Of a DNA stretch of 5,441 nucleotides, positions 1 to 5,441 are shown piece by piece. How positions within the stretch are numbered: position 1 is the stretch's first letter; each line of letters starts with the position of its first letter. The translations under genes were made by a program, and so were the position numbers. The notes below the pieces were generated by a model. The model saw only the letters and a list, made by a program, of their open reading frames with translations, was not told the DNA's origin and did no database searches. Origin of the DNA: an uncultured Butyricicoccus sp. (GTDB lineage Bacteria > Bacillota > Clostridia > Oscillospirales > Butyricicoccaceae); contig CAUEJN010000083.1 in assembly GCA_959018045.1 (NCBI GenBank), forward strand, positions 1-5,441, given 5' to 3'.

Positions 1-857
1 AAGGTATCGTCGTCCCATTTCACGTTGACGCGCACTTTGCCAAGCGGAAAGGGTGCGCTCTCCACGTGTCGGATGATACGTGCTACGCCAATTTGCTCAT
101 CCTGTCCCTTTCTGCCATCCTCGCGCAGCATGCAGAGGCGCACAAAGCGCGACGGCGAAGACCAGTCTCGCGGAATTCCCTGCGCACCGCTGCCCGAAAA
201 GCAAGGTTCTAAATGATTACCGCACAGCGTGCGCTCTCCGTAATCCAGATCACGTATTCCGGCATAGTTGAGCAGATTGAGCCGGTGCCATGCGTAACTC
301 GGACTGTTGGTCATCACACCGACCGTGTCTCGATAAATATGCAGCCCGTCTGCATCGGACTCGACCACCATACTCTCCCCGGTTCGGTCGCTGAACATCC
401 AGTGCAGCGTCGGCACCGCTCCCATCATGGGTACAGACACCAGCGTCAGGTCGTGTTCGAGCATCTCGGCTGCCTCGTGTACGCTCTGGCACTGGGCAAG
501 CAGATGATAGACCAGCATGGGCGGCTGGATGGGCTTGGTGTCCGGCCGCGCCGCATCGGGATAGTGTGCAAAGCAGCGATAATACAGCTGTGCGCCCATG
601 AGTCCGTGCTCATTGACGCCCTCGTACAGGATCGGCTGACCGGCCATCAGGCCAATACCCACCGCGGCATACTGCGCACGGTATCCCGACGGCTGCCCGC
701 TGCAAAGCTCATACGCCGACCCGCACGGCGCAAAGGTCACGCTGGTACCGGGTGCCATTCCGGTAAAATCCATATTGCGTGCAAACAGGTGCTTGCCGTC
801 CTGCGTGCTCCAGCTCAGTGCGCTGCATCCGGCTTCCCACATGGGATGTTCTTTCAT
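1..857 (-). CDS. Choloylglycine hydrolase / penicillin V acylase family protein (linear amide C-N hydrolase), 3' end outside window
   Basis: This is the N-terminal 285 residues of an Ntn-hydrolase that cleaves a linear amide bond, such as the side chain of penicillin V, a conjugated bile salt or an N-acyl amino compound. Residues visible in the translation and matched from memory of the family are: nucleophile Cys11 (AGCSALSW), Arg27 and Asp30 in RNMDF, Asn82 in VNEHGL, Asn184 in MTNSPSYAWH, and Arg237 in SPSRFVR. Their relative spacing fits the family well. Tyr92 (QLYY) sits where bile salt hydrolases usually have Asn and penicillin V acylases Tyr, so the acylase branch is slightly favoured; the substrate stays open. 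There is no signal peptide, so it is probably cytoplasmic. The ATG at 857 is chosen for its strong SD 7 nt upstream, which puts Cys11 behind a 10-residue segment that must be removed to free the nucleophile; Met6 is a less likely start. Family members are usually about 315-340 residues, so roughly the last 10-15% is missing. It follows the atp operon but appears to be a separate transcription unit. Confidence 0.9.
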   Translation of the reverse strand, partial: MKEHPMWEAGCSALSWSTQDGKHLFARNMDFTGMAPGTSVTFAPCGSAYELCSGQPSGYRAQYAAVGIGLMAGQPILYEGVNEHGLMGAQLYYRCFAHYPDAARPDTKPIQPPMLVYHLLAQCQSVHEAAEMLEHDLTLVSVPMMGAVPTLHWMFSDRTGESMVVESDADGLHIYRDTVGVMTNSPSYAWHRLNLLNYAGIRDLDYGERTLCGNHLEPCFSGSGAQGIPRDWSSPSRFVRLCMLREDGRKGQDEQIGVARIIRHVESAPFPLGKVRVNVKWDDDT

Positions 858-864
858 ACGACTG

Positions 865-871
865 CCTCCTT
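865..871 (-). promoter_or_regulatory. Strong Shine-Dalgarno site of the acylase gene
   Basis: The minus strand reads AAGGAGG followed by a 7-nt spacer (CAGTCGT) and ATG at 857-855. This near-perfect anti-SD match at ideal spacing fixes the start at 857 rather than at the in-frame Met codon five codons later, which would leave about 22 nt between SD and start. Confidence 0.85.
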
Positions 872-900
872 ATTTATATATGGCATGTGTCTTCAGTCTA

Positions 901-935
901 TGCATTTTTCGGTTGTTCCAACCGATATCAATGCA
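901..935 (-). promoter_or_regulatory. Nested dyad in the acylase upstream region, possible operator or leader hairpin
   Basis: A perfect 7-bp inverted repeat (TCGGTTG-GAA-CAACCGA, 925-909) is enclosed by a second 6-bp inverted repeat, TGCATT (935-930) with AATGCA (906-901). As DNA, the 17-bp core lies exactly between a -35-like TTGATA (931-926) and a weak -10-like AAAAAT (908-903), which is the geometry of an operator inside a promoter spacer. As RNA, it would fold into a two-tier stem-loop about 45 nt before the ATG. No U-run follows it on the minus strand, so it is not a terminator. The repeats are seen directly; the regulatory role is inferred. Confidence 0.45.
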
Positions 936-936
936 C

Positions 937-973
937 AAAAGCGAGCGATGCCCTCACGGTGCACCGCTCGCTT
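937..973 (-). terminator. Strong GNRA-capped hairpin with U-run, second terminator of the atp operon or leader structure
   Basis: On the minus strand AAGCGAGCG (973-965) pairs perfectly with CGCTCGCTT (947-939). The stem continues through a G-U pair (964/948), TGC with GCA (963-961/951-949), one bulged A (960), CC with GG (959-958/953-952), and a GUGA tetraloop (957-954). About 15 pairs form in all, and the run TTTT lies at 940-937, partly in the stem. This looks like a Rho-independent terminator reading leftwards. It could back up the terminator at 1003-1030 or, if transcription starts at the nearby extended -10 element, be the 5' hairpin of a leader or short RNA. Confidence 0.6.
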
Positions 974-979
974 ATGTTT

Positions 980-988
980 ATTGTATCA
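980..988 (-). promoter_or_regulatory. Possible extended -10 promoter element
   Basis: The minus strand reads TG-A-TACAAT, an extended -10 (TGn plus a 5/6 match to TATAAT), in AT-rich sequence between the two hairpins. No good -35 hexamer is seen at 16-18 nt, where the bases belong to the 3' side of the operon terminator. A start about 7 nt downstream would fall near 973, exactly at the base of the 937-973 hairpin. An inverted repeat, TGTAT-N9-ATACA (982-1000), overlaps it. Promoter function is inferred; AT-rich spacers produce such matches by chance. Confidence 0.3.
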
Positions 989-1002
989 TAATAGTATACA
1001 GC

Positions 1003-1030
1003 AAAACGGAGCACAAATTCTGTGCTCCGT
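1003..1030 (-). terminator. Rho-independent terminator of the atp operon
   Basis: The minus strand has a perfect 10-bp stem, ACGGAGCACA (1030-1021) with TGTGCTCCGT (1015-1006), and a 5-nt GAATT loop. It ends in a T-run of four (1006-1003, including the last stem base) and begins 16 nt after the atpC stop codon. No T-run follows the stem on the plus strand, so it is directional and matches the end of the leftward operon. The U-run is short, so read-through is possible. Confidence 0.85.
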
Positions 1031-1046
1031 CCGGAAAAACAAGTCT

Positions 1047-1448
1047 TTACTTGACGCGGGTTTTGAGTCGTGCCATCGCGCGTGCCAGTGCGGCTTTGGA
1101 GCGGTAATACTCCTGCAAGCTCTGCTTCTGGCGCAGGCGCTCCTCGGCGCGTTCCTTGGCGCGGCGTGCGCGTGCCTCGTCGATCTCCTCGGGATGCTCG
1201 GCCGTCGCAGCCAGCAAAATGACATACTCTGGCATGATCTCGGCAAAGCCCTGTCCGACCGCCGCACGGTGCCAAACACCATCGATCTGGTACTGCAATT
1301 CACCCGGTTCGACCGCGATGACGACCGGTTCGTGTCCGGCCTGCACGCCGTACGAGCCGTCAATGCTGGGCAGGACGATGGCCTCTGCCAGTCCGACAAA
1401 GAACTGACGCTCCGGGGTCAGGATCTCCAGTTCAAACTGTGCTGCCAT
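1047..1448 (-). CDS. atpC: F1Fo ATP synthase subunit epsilon
   Basis: Epsilon is part of the central rotor. It binds gamma and the c-ring and restrains ATP hydrolysis through its C-terminal helices. The 133-residue product has the usual length and two-domain form: a beta-sandwich at about residues 1-84, with TPER at 11-14 and the family motif GSYGVQAGHEP (31-41), then a charged helical hairpin at about 87-132. In the second helix the I/L-D-x-x-R-A nucleotide-sensing motif of Bacillus-type epsilon appears as QEYYRS (112-117), keeping Arg116 but changing the Ile/Leu, Asp and Ala positions. The ATG at 1448 shares its A with the atpD TGA (TGATG), and AGGGGG (1461-1456) lies 7 nt upstream, so translation is probably coupled to atpD. 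It is the last gene of the operon, with a terminator 16 nt after its TAA. Confidence 0.97.
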   Translation of the reverse strand: MAAQFELEILTPERQFFVGLAEAIVLPSIDGSYGVQAGHEPVVIAVEPGELQYQIDGVWHRAAVGQGFAEIMPEYVILLAATAEHPEEIDEARARRAKERAEERLRQKQSLQEYYRSKAALARAMARLKTRVK

Positions 1449-2845
1449 CAGACCGCCCCCTGTGCGCGTGCCTTTTCGATGATCTCGTCAATGGTGCCGA
1501 CCATGGAGAACGCGGTCTCGGGATACTTGTCCAGCTCACCGCCCAGAATAGCCTCAAAGCTGCGGATGGTCTCTGACAGCGGCACATAACGGCCTTCCAG
1601 ACCGGTGAACGGCTCGGCAACAAAGAAGGGCTGGGAGAAGAACTGCTGGATGCGGCGGGCACGCTCGACCGTCTTTTTGTCGTCCTCGGACAGCTCTTCC
1701 ATGCCCAGAATGGCGATGATATCCTGCAATTCCTTGTAGCGCTGGAGCAGCTCCTGCGTGCCGCGAGCGACCTGATAGTGCCGCTTGCCGACTACGTCAG
1801 GTTCCAGAATACGAGAGGTCGATTCCAGCGGATCGACCGCCGGATAAATACCCTGCTCGACGATCTTACGGGACAGAACGGTGGTTGCGTCCAGATGGGT
1901 AAACGTGGTTGCCGGTGCCGGGTCGGTCAAGTCGTCCGCCGGGACGTAAACCGCCTGCACCGAGGTGATTGCACCCGACTGGGTGGAGGTGATGCGCTCC
2001 TGCAGGGCACCGACCTCGTTTGCCAGCGTGGGCTGATAGCCAACCGCCGACGGCATGCGTCCCATCAGTGCCGAAACCTCGGAACCTGCCTGTACATAGC
2101 GGAAAATATTGTCGACAAACAGCAGCACGTCCTGCTTCTGGCGGTCGCGGAAGTACTCGGCCATGGTCAGACCGGTCAGCGCGACGCGCATACGTGCTCC
2201 GGGCGGCTCGTTCATCTGACCGAAGACCAGCGCGGTCTTGTTCAGAACACCCGACTCCTTCATCTCGCGCCACAGGTCGTTGCCCTCACGAGTACGCTCA
2301 CCGACGCCGGTGAAAATGGAGTAGCCGCCGTGCTCGGTGGCAATGTTGCGGATGAGCTCCTGAATCAGTACGGTCTTGCCGACACCTGCACCGCCGAAAA
2401 GGCCGATCTTACCGCCACGGGCGTAGGGTGCCAGCAGGTCGATGACCTTAATACCGGTCTCCAAAATCTGTACAACCGGGCTTTGCTCGGTAAACGGCGG
2501 CGGATCGCGATGAATCGACCAGGTTTCCGCGCTCTTGACCGCTTCTCCGTTGTCAATCGCATCGCCCAGCACGTTGAACATACGGCCGAGCACTTCCTCA
2601 CCGACCGGAACTTCGATCGGCTTGCCGGTCGCGATGACTTCCACACCGCGGCCCAGACCCTCGCTGGGTGAGAGCATGATGCAGCGCACAGTGTCGCCGC
2701 CGACATGCTGCGCGACCTCCATGACCTGACGGCTGCCGTCCAGCGTCACGGTCAGCGCTTCATTGATTTCCGGGAGCTTGCCGTCATCGAACATGACGTC
2801 AACGATTGGGCCAAGCACCTGGACGATGATGCCTTTATGTTGCAT
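1448..2845 (-). CDS. atpD: F1Fo ATP synthase subunit beta (catalytic)
   Basis: Beta carries the catalytic nucleotide sites of the alpha3-beta3 hexamer, making ATP from ADP and phosphate as gamma rotates. The 465-residue product has the normal length and is complete. Visible landmarks are the P-loop GGAGVGKT (151-158), GERTREGND (182-190) with the catalytic Glu183, the Walker B strand LLFVDN (241-246), IYPAVDPLESTS (333-344) containing the alpha/beta family signature, and MEELSEDD (382-389), which corresponds to the DELSEED loop that contacts gamma. Small departures from the common sequence, such as Tyr250 in FRYVQAGSEVS where Phe is usual, look conservative. The start at 2845 has TGAGGG (2860-2855) 9 nt upstream, partly inside a small hairpin. 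It lies 32 nt after atpG and its stop overlaps the atpC start by one base. Confidence 0.98.
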   Translation of the reverse strand: MQHKGIIVQVLGPIVDVMFDDGKLPEINEALTVTLDGSRQVMEVAQHVGGDTVRCIMLSPSEGLGRGVEVIATGKPIEVPVGEEVLGRMFNVLGDAIDNGEAVKSAETWSIHRDPPPFTEQSPVVQILETGIKVIDLLAPYARGGKIGLFGGAGVGKTVLIQELIRNIATEHGGYSIFTGVGERTREGNDLWREMKESGVLNKTALVFGQMNEPPGARMRVALTGLTMAEYFRDRQKQDVLLFVDNIFRYVQAGSEVSALMGRMPSAVGYQPTLANEVGALQERITSTQSGAITSVQAVYVPADDLTDPAPATTFTHLDATTVLSRKIVEQGIYPAVDPLESTSRILEPDVVGKRHYQVARGTQELLQRYKELQDIIAILGMEELSEDDKKTVERARRIQQFFSQPFFVAEPFTGLEGRYVPLSETIRSFEAILGGELDKYPETAFSMVGTIDEIIEKARAQGAV

Positions 2846-2859
2846 AAGGGGATTCCCTC
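2846..2859 (-). promoter_or_regulatory. Small hairpin over the atpD ribosome binding site
   Basis: Between atpG and atpD the minus strand can pair AGGG (2858-2855), the core of the SD, with CCCT (2850-2847) around a 4-nt loop, plus an outer G-U pair (2859/2846). Five pairs is weak and may simply reflect base composition. If it folds, it could tune beta translation, because this is the only junction in the window where the genes do not overlap. The role is inferred. Confidence 0.3.
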
Positions 2860-2877
2860 ACTTTCTGAAATGAACGA

Positions 2878-3840
2878 TCACGGCAGGACATTGCCTGCGG
2901 CGTCAAAATGAATCACGCGCACACAGTTTTCGTGTTTTTTCGGCACAGGTGTCTGTTTCTTCTGCTGCGAACCGCCTACAATCTCGGTAATTTCCTGGGT
3001 AATGGCCGACTGGCGCACCCGGTTATAGACCAGCGAAAGTGCGCGCAGCATTTCGCGGGCATTCTTGGTCGAGGAGTCCATCGCGGTCATGCGGGCGTTC
3101 TGCTCGCTGCAAAAGGACTCGACCAGCGCACCGAACAGGATGCCCTTTGCATAGCCGGGTACCAGCTGGCTCAATACACTCTTTGCCGACGGGACGTATT
3201 CGACCGTCTGGTGATACAGCTCGGGTGTGTGCGGCTTCCACGGGAATGCATCCACGTCGAGCGGCAGCAGTTTGCGCACAGTGGGCTCCAGTCGCACCGA
3301 GGACACCATCTCGGTGTAAATGATGTATACCTCGTCCAGTTCCCCGCGGGTAAACTGTCCGAGCAGAAACTCACTCATCTCCATGGCGCGGTGGGTCGTG
3401 GGGTCCTGTACGGTGTACAGAAAGCTCTCGTCATCCTGTTCGACTACGCCGTGCGTGATGAAATAATTGCGTCCAAACTGTCCGACCGGGAACACAATCG
3501 CGCCCGGTGTCTGCGCGACCAACTGCTCGGTGAGTTTGATGATGTTATGGTTATAGGCACCGGCCAGACCCTTATCGCCCGTGATGACAACATAGCCGAC
3601 CTTGCGCTCGGCGCCCTTCTTGTGCGGACGCTTGTCGAAGAAGCAGTGCTCGATCTCGGGCGAATGGTGCAGAATATCCGAAATGGTCTCGGTGATCTTC
3701 TGGAAATAGGGCTGCACGTCAGACAGCATCTGTCTGGCGCGGCGCAGCTTGGAAGACGAGATCAAATACATCGCGTTTGTGATTTTGAGCGTCTGTTCTA
3801 CGCTCTTCATGCGCGTGCGGATCTCTTTTATTGTTGCCAT
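2878..3840 (-). CDS. atpG: F1Fo ATP synthase subunit gamma, with C-terminal extension
   Basis: Gamma is the asymmetric rotor shaft whose N- and C-terminal helices form a coiled coil inside the alpha3-beta3 hexamer. The N-terminus has the family pattern IRTRMKSVEQTLKITNAM (7-24) followed by SSSKLRRA (28-35). The Rossmann-like middle includes ITGDKGLAGAYN (86-97). The C-terminal helix has MDSSTKNAREMLRALSLVYN (254-273) and the near-signature ITQEITEIVGG (280-290), where the usual Gly-Ala is Gly-Ser. Most bacterial gammas stop shortly after this point, at about 285-295 residues. This one continues for about 30 residues (291-320), first Gln/Lys/Pro-rich (KKQTPVPKKH) and then hydrophobic. The ATG at 3840 lies within the end of atpA (13-nt overlap) with AGGTGAG (3853-3847) 6 nt upstream, which suggests coupling to atpA. 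Confidence 0.96.
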   Translation of the reverse strand: MATIKEIRTRMKSVEQTLKITNAMYLISSSKLRRARQMLSDVQPYFQKITETISDILHHSPEIEHCFFDKRPHKKGAERKVGYVVITGDKGLAGAYNHNIIKLTEQLVAQTPGAIVFPVGQFGRNYFITHGVVEQDDESFLYTVQDPTTHRAMEMSEFLLGQFTRGELDEVYIIYTEMVSSVRLEPTVRKLLPLDVDAFPWKPHTPELYHQTVEYVPSAKSVLSQLVPGYAKGILFGALVESFCSEQNARMTAMDSSTKNAREMLRALSLVYNRVRQSAITQEITEIVGGSQQKKQTPVPKKHENCVRVIHFDAAGNVLP

Positions 3841-5345
3841 TGCGCGCTCACCTGTTCCTTGTATGCCGCAAGCTCGGTGCGGATGACCTCGGCTGCCGCG
3901 CCCGACAGCGCACCGGTCTGGGCAATCTCGTCCATCACCTCGGGCTTTGCCGCCGCAAACGCATCGGTGAACTCTTCGGTGAAGGTGCGCACGCGGTCAA
4001 GCGGAACGTCGGACAGCAGACCGCCGGTTGCGATATAGAGGATGACAACCATGCGGTTGACCGGCTTGGGCTGGTACAGCGGCTGCTTCAAAATCTCCAT
4101 CAGGCGTTTGCCGTGATCGAGTGCCTGCTGGGTTGCGGCATCCAAGTCCGAGCTGAACTGAGTGAAGACTTCCAGCTCGCGGAAGCGTGCCAGATCGATA
4201 CGCAGTGTACCTGCGGTCTTCTTGATGGCCTTGGTCTGGGCAGCACCGCCGACACGGGAAACCGACAGACCGACATTGACTGCCGGACGCATACCCGAGA
4301 AGAACAGGTCGCTTTCCAGATAGATCTGACCGTCGGTGATGGAAATGACGTTGGTCGGAATGTAAGCCGAAACGTCGCCTGCCTGGGTCTCGATGATGGG
4401 CAGCGCGGTCATGGAACCGCCGCCATACTCCTTGGTCAGACGGCAGGAACGCTCGAGCAGACGGGAGTGCAGATAGAAAACATCACCCGGATATGCCTCA
4501 CGGCCGGGAGAACGATGGAGCAGCAGCGATAGGGTACGGTAAGCAACCGCATGCTTGGACAGGTCATCGTACACGATCAGTACGTCCTTGCCCTGACTCA
4601 TAAAATACTCGCCCATCGCGGTGCCCGCGTACGGTGCAATGTACTGAAGCGGTGCCGGGTCGCTCGCTGGAGAGGACACGATGATGGTATAATCCATCGC
4701 ACCGTGCTGTGCCAGCGTGCCGCGCAGCTTGGCGATGGTGGATGCCTTCTGACCGATGGCGACGTAGATACAGATGACATCCTGTCCCTTCTGGTTCAAG
4801 ATGGTATCCACGGCAATCGCGGTCTTACCGGTCTGGCGGTCACCGATAATCAGCTCACGCTGTCCGCGGCCAATCGGCACCATCGCATCGATTGCCAGAA
4901 TACCGGTCTGAAGCGGTACATTGACCGGCTCACGCGAGATGACACCCGAGGCTTCGTGCTCAATCGGGCGGGTCTCGGTGGTCTCGATGGGGCCCAGACC
5001 GTCAATTGGCGTGCCCAGCGCATCGACCGTGCGGCCAATCAGGGCATCACCGACACCGACATCTGCTGCGCGGCCGGTGCGGCGAACGACCGAGCCTTCG
5101 TGCAGGCCGGTCTCGGCGCCGAGCAGGACGATACCCGCGCAGTCGCGCTCCAGATTGAGCACGATGCCGCGTGCACCGGTGTCAAACTCGACCAGCTCGC
5201 CATATACCGCCTTGTCCAGGCCGTAAACCGTGGCGATACCGTCACCAATCTCCAGCACAACACCGGTCTCGCTGCGCTGGGTTCTTGTATCATAAGACTC
5301 GATTTCTTCTTGCAGAATCGAGATAATCTCTTCGGAAGAATTCAA
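3828..5345 (-). CDS. atpA: F1Fo ATP synthase subunit alpha
   Basis: Alpha alternates with beta in the F1 hexamer and carries the non-catalytic nucleotide sites. Its N-terminus meets delta and the peripheral stalk. The 505-residue product has the family's usual length. Landmarks are the N-terminal beta-barrel (VVLEIGDGIATVYGL, 29-43), the P-loop GDRQTGKT (168-175), AIGQKASTIAKL (196-207), the Walker B strand DVLIVYDD (254-261), and RPAVNVGLSVSRVGG (353-367), which contains the alpha/beta signature and Arg364, the arginine finger that reaches the beta catalytic site. The start is TTG at 5345-5343: an in-frame TGA lies only two codons upstream, no ATG lies nearby in frame, and AGAGGTG sits 7 nt before it. 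It overlaps the atpH stop as TTGA and overlaps atpG by 13 nt. Confidence 0.98.
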   Translation of the reverse strand: MNSSEEIISILQEEIESYDTRTQRSETGVVLEIGDGIATVYGLDKAVYGELVEFDTGARGIVLNLERDCAGIVLLGAETGLHEGSVVRRTGRAADVGVGDALIGRTVDALGTPIDGLGPIETTETRPIEHEASGVISREPVNVPLQTGILAIDAMVPIGRGQRELIIGDRQTGKTAIAVDTILNQKGQDVICIYVAIGQKASTIAKLRGTLAQHGAMDYTIIVSSPASDPAPLQYIAPYAGTAMGEYFMSQGKDVLIVYDDLSKHAVAYRTLSLLLHRSPGREAYPGDVFYLHSRLLERSCRLTKEYGGGSMTALPIIETQAGDVSAYIPTNVISITDGQIYLESDLFFSGMRPAVNVGLSVSRVGGAAQTKAIKKTAGTLRIDLARFRELEVFTQFSSDLDAATQQALDHGKRLMEILKQPLYQPKPVNRMVVILYIATGGLLSDVPLDRVRTFTEEFTDAFAAAKPEVMDEIAQTGALSGAAAEVIRTELAAYKEQVSAQWQQ

Positions 5346-5441
5346 TTTCTTTCACCTCTTTGAATGCGTTGCGCCATGCCTCCAGTCTGGCCGCGCACAC
5401 TCTTATCATAGGTCACGCCGTCGATCTCGATGACATCCTCC
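5342..5441 (-). CDS. atpH: F1Fo ATP synthase subunit delta, C-terminal 32 codons only
   Basis: Delta joins the top of the F1 hexamer to the peripheral stalk. Only the extreme C-terminus is present. It reads EDVIEIDGVTYDKSVRGQ and then TGGMAQRIQRGERN before TGA (5344-5342). The pattern of an acidic/hydrophobic strand followed by YDKSVRG matches the usual end of bacterial delta (D-G-S-v-r-g-r-L). Position directly upstream of atpA supports the call. Its stop overlaps the atpA start in TTGA. After SVRGQ the residues fit the family less well, whereas the +1 frame reads LEAWRNAFKEVKEI, which resembles a normal delta C-terminal helix. This hints at a single-base frame disruption near 5382, but the frame as read ends neatly at the atpA start. 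Confidence 0.85.
   Translation of the reverse strand, partial: EDVIEIDGVTYDKSVRGQTGGMAQRIQRGERN
5353..5359 (-). promoter_or_regulatory. Ribosome binding site that fixes the TTG start of atpA
   Basis: AGAGGTG lies 7 nt upstream of TTG at 5345-5343. With the in-frame TGA immediately before the site, it leaves TTG as the only reasonable initiation codon for alpha. The site is embedded in the last codons of atpH, so ribosomes ending atpH would be delivered to it. Confidence 0.75.

Noticed and set aside
250..492. Minus-strand 80-codon frame inside the acylase gene
   Set aside because: It is an out-of-frame shadow of the acylase reading frame, which carries all the conserved Ntn-hydrolase residues.
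1..857. Firm naming as bile salt hydrolase
   Set aside because: The fold family is clear, but the position usually Asn in bile salt hydrolases is Tyr92 here, the nucleophile lies behind a 10-residue segment, and the C-terminus is missing. Only a family-level call is justified.
964..1000. Possible plus-strand promoter (CATAAT near 987-992)
   Set aside because: There is no -35 at proper spacing and no plus-strand gene downstream for it to serve.
213..1589. A 458-codon open frame on the plus strand spanning the acylase, the intergenic gap and atpC
   Set aside because: It is antisense to well-supported genes, crosses two hairpin terminators and the AT-rich gap, and its Cys/His/Arg/Gln-rich translation resembles no family I recognise. 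GC-rich genes that avoid TTA, CTA and TCA leave long stop-free antisense frames.
1778..5363. Long plus-strand open frames antisense to atpD (1778-2671), atpG (2908-4038) and atpA (3831-4532, 4551-5363)
   Set aside because: All lie opposite highly conserved ATP synthase genes, lack convincing ribosome sites, and have translations with shadow-frame composition.
1..5441. CRISPR array, insertion sequence, tRNA or rRNA, or a novel defence-like system
   Set aside because: I saw no regularly spaced repeats, transposase motifs, terminal inverted repeats or cloverleaf sequences. The window is accounted for by the atp operon, one acylase gene and a short structured gap.

Overview
This window carries the distal part of a bacterial F1Fo ATP synthase operon, all on the minus strand. 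Downstream of it, in the same direction, is the first 285 codons of a choloylglycine hydrolase / penicillin V acylase family gene. The gene order, Shine-Dalgarno sequences of the AGGAGG type, a TTG start, tight gene overlaps and fairly high GC suggest a Gram-positive anaerobe of the Clostridia (Bacillota). A gut Oscillospirales member would fit the acylase neighbour. That placement is inference; nothing here fixes the genus.

Layout in transcription order (right to left): the 3' end of atpH (delta, 5441-5342), atpA (alpha, 5345-3828), atpG (gamma, 3840-2878), atpD (beta, 2845-1448) and atpC (epsilon, 1448-1047). This is the canonical H-A-G-D-C order; atpB, atpE and atpF would lie beyond the right edge. 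Spacing is compact: H/A overlap by 4 nt through TTGA, A/G overlap by 13 nt, G/D are separated by 32 nt, and D/C overlap by 1 nt through TGATG. This suggests one transcript with translational coupling. Alpha and beta form the catalytic hexamer, gamma is the rotor shaft, epsilon is the regulatory rotor subunit, and delta links the hexamer to the peripheral stalk. A 10-bp hairpin with a short U-run (1030-1003) ends the operon.

The 189-bp gap (858-1046) is AT-rich and unusually structured. It holds the operon terminator, a possible extended -10 promoter, a second strong hairpin with a GUGA tetraloop and U-run, and a nested dyad whose 17-bp core exactly fills the spacer of a possible weak promoter. 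It ends with a strong Shine-Dalgarno site 7 nt before the acylase ATG. The acylase has all the recognisable Ntn-hydrolase active-site residues, with its nucleophilic Cys at residue 11, and runs off the left edge.

I see no mobile element, CRISPR array, tRNA/rRNA or clearly new system. The points worth a second look are the 30-residue C-terminal extension of gamma, a possible frame disruption at the end of atpH, a degenerate ATP-sensing motif in epsilon, and the leader region and N-terminal pre-peptide of the acylase. The long plus-strand open frames are antisense shadows of these genes.
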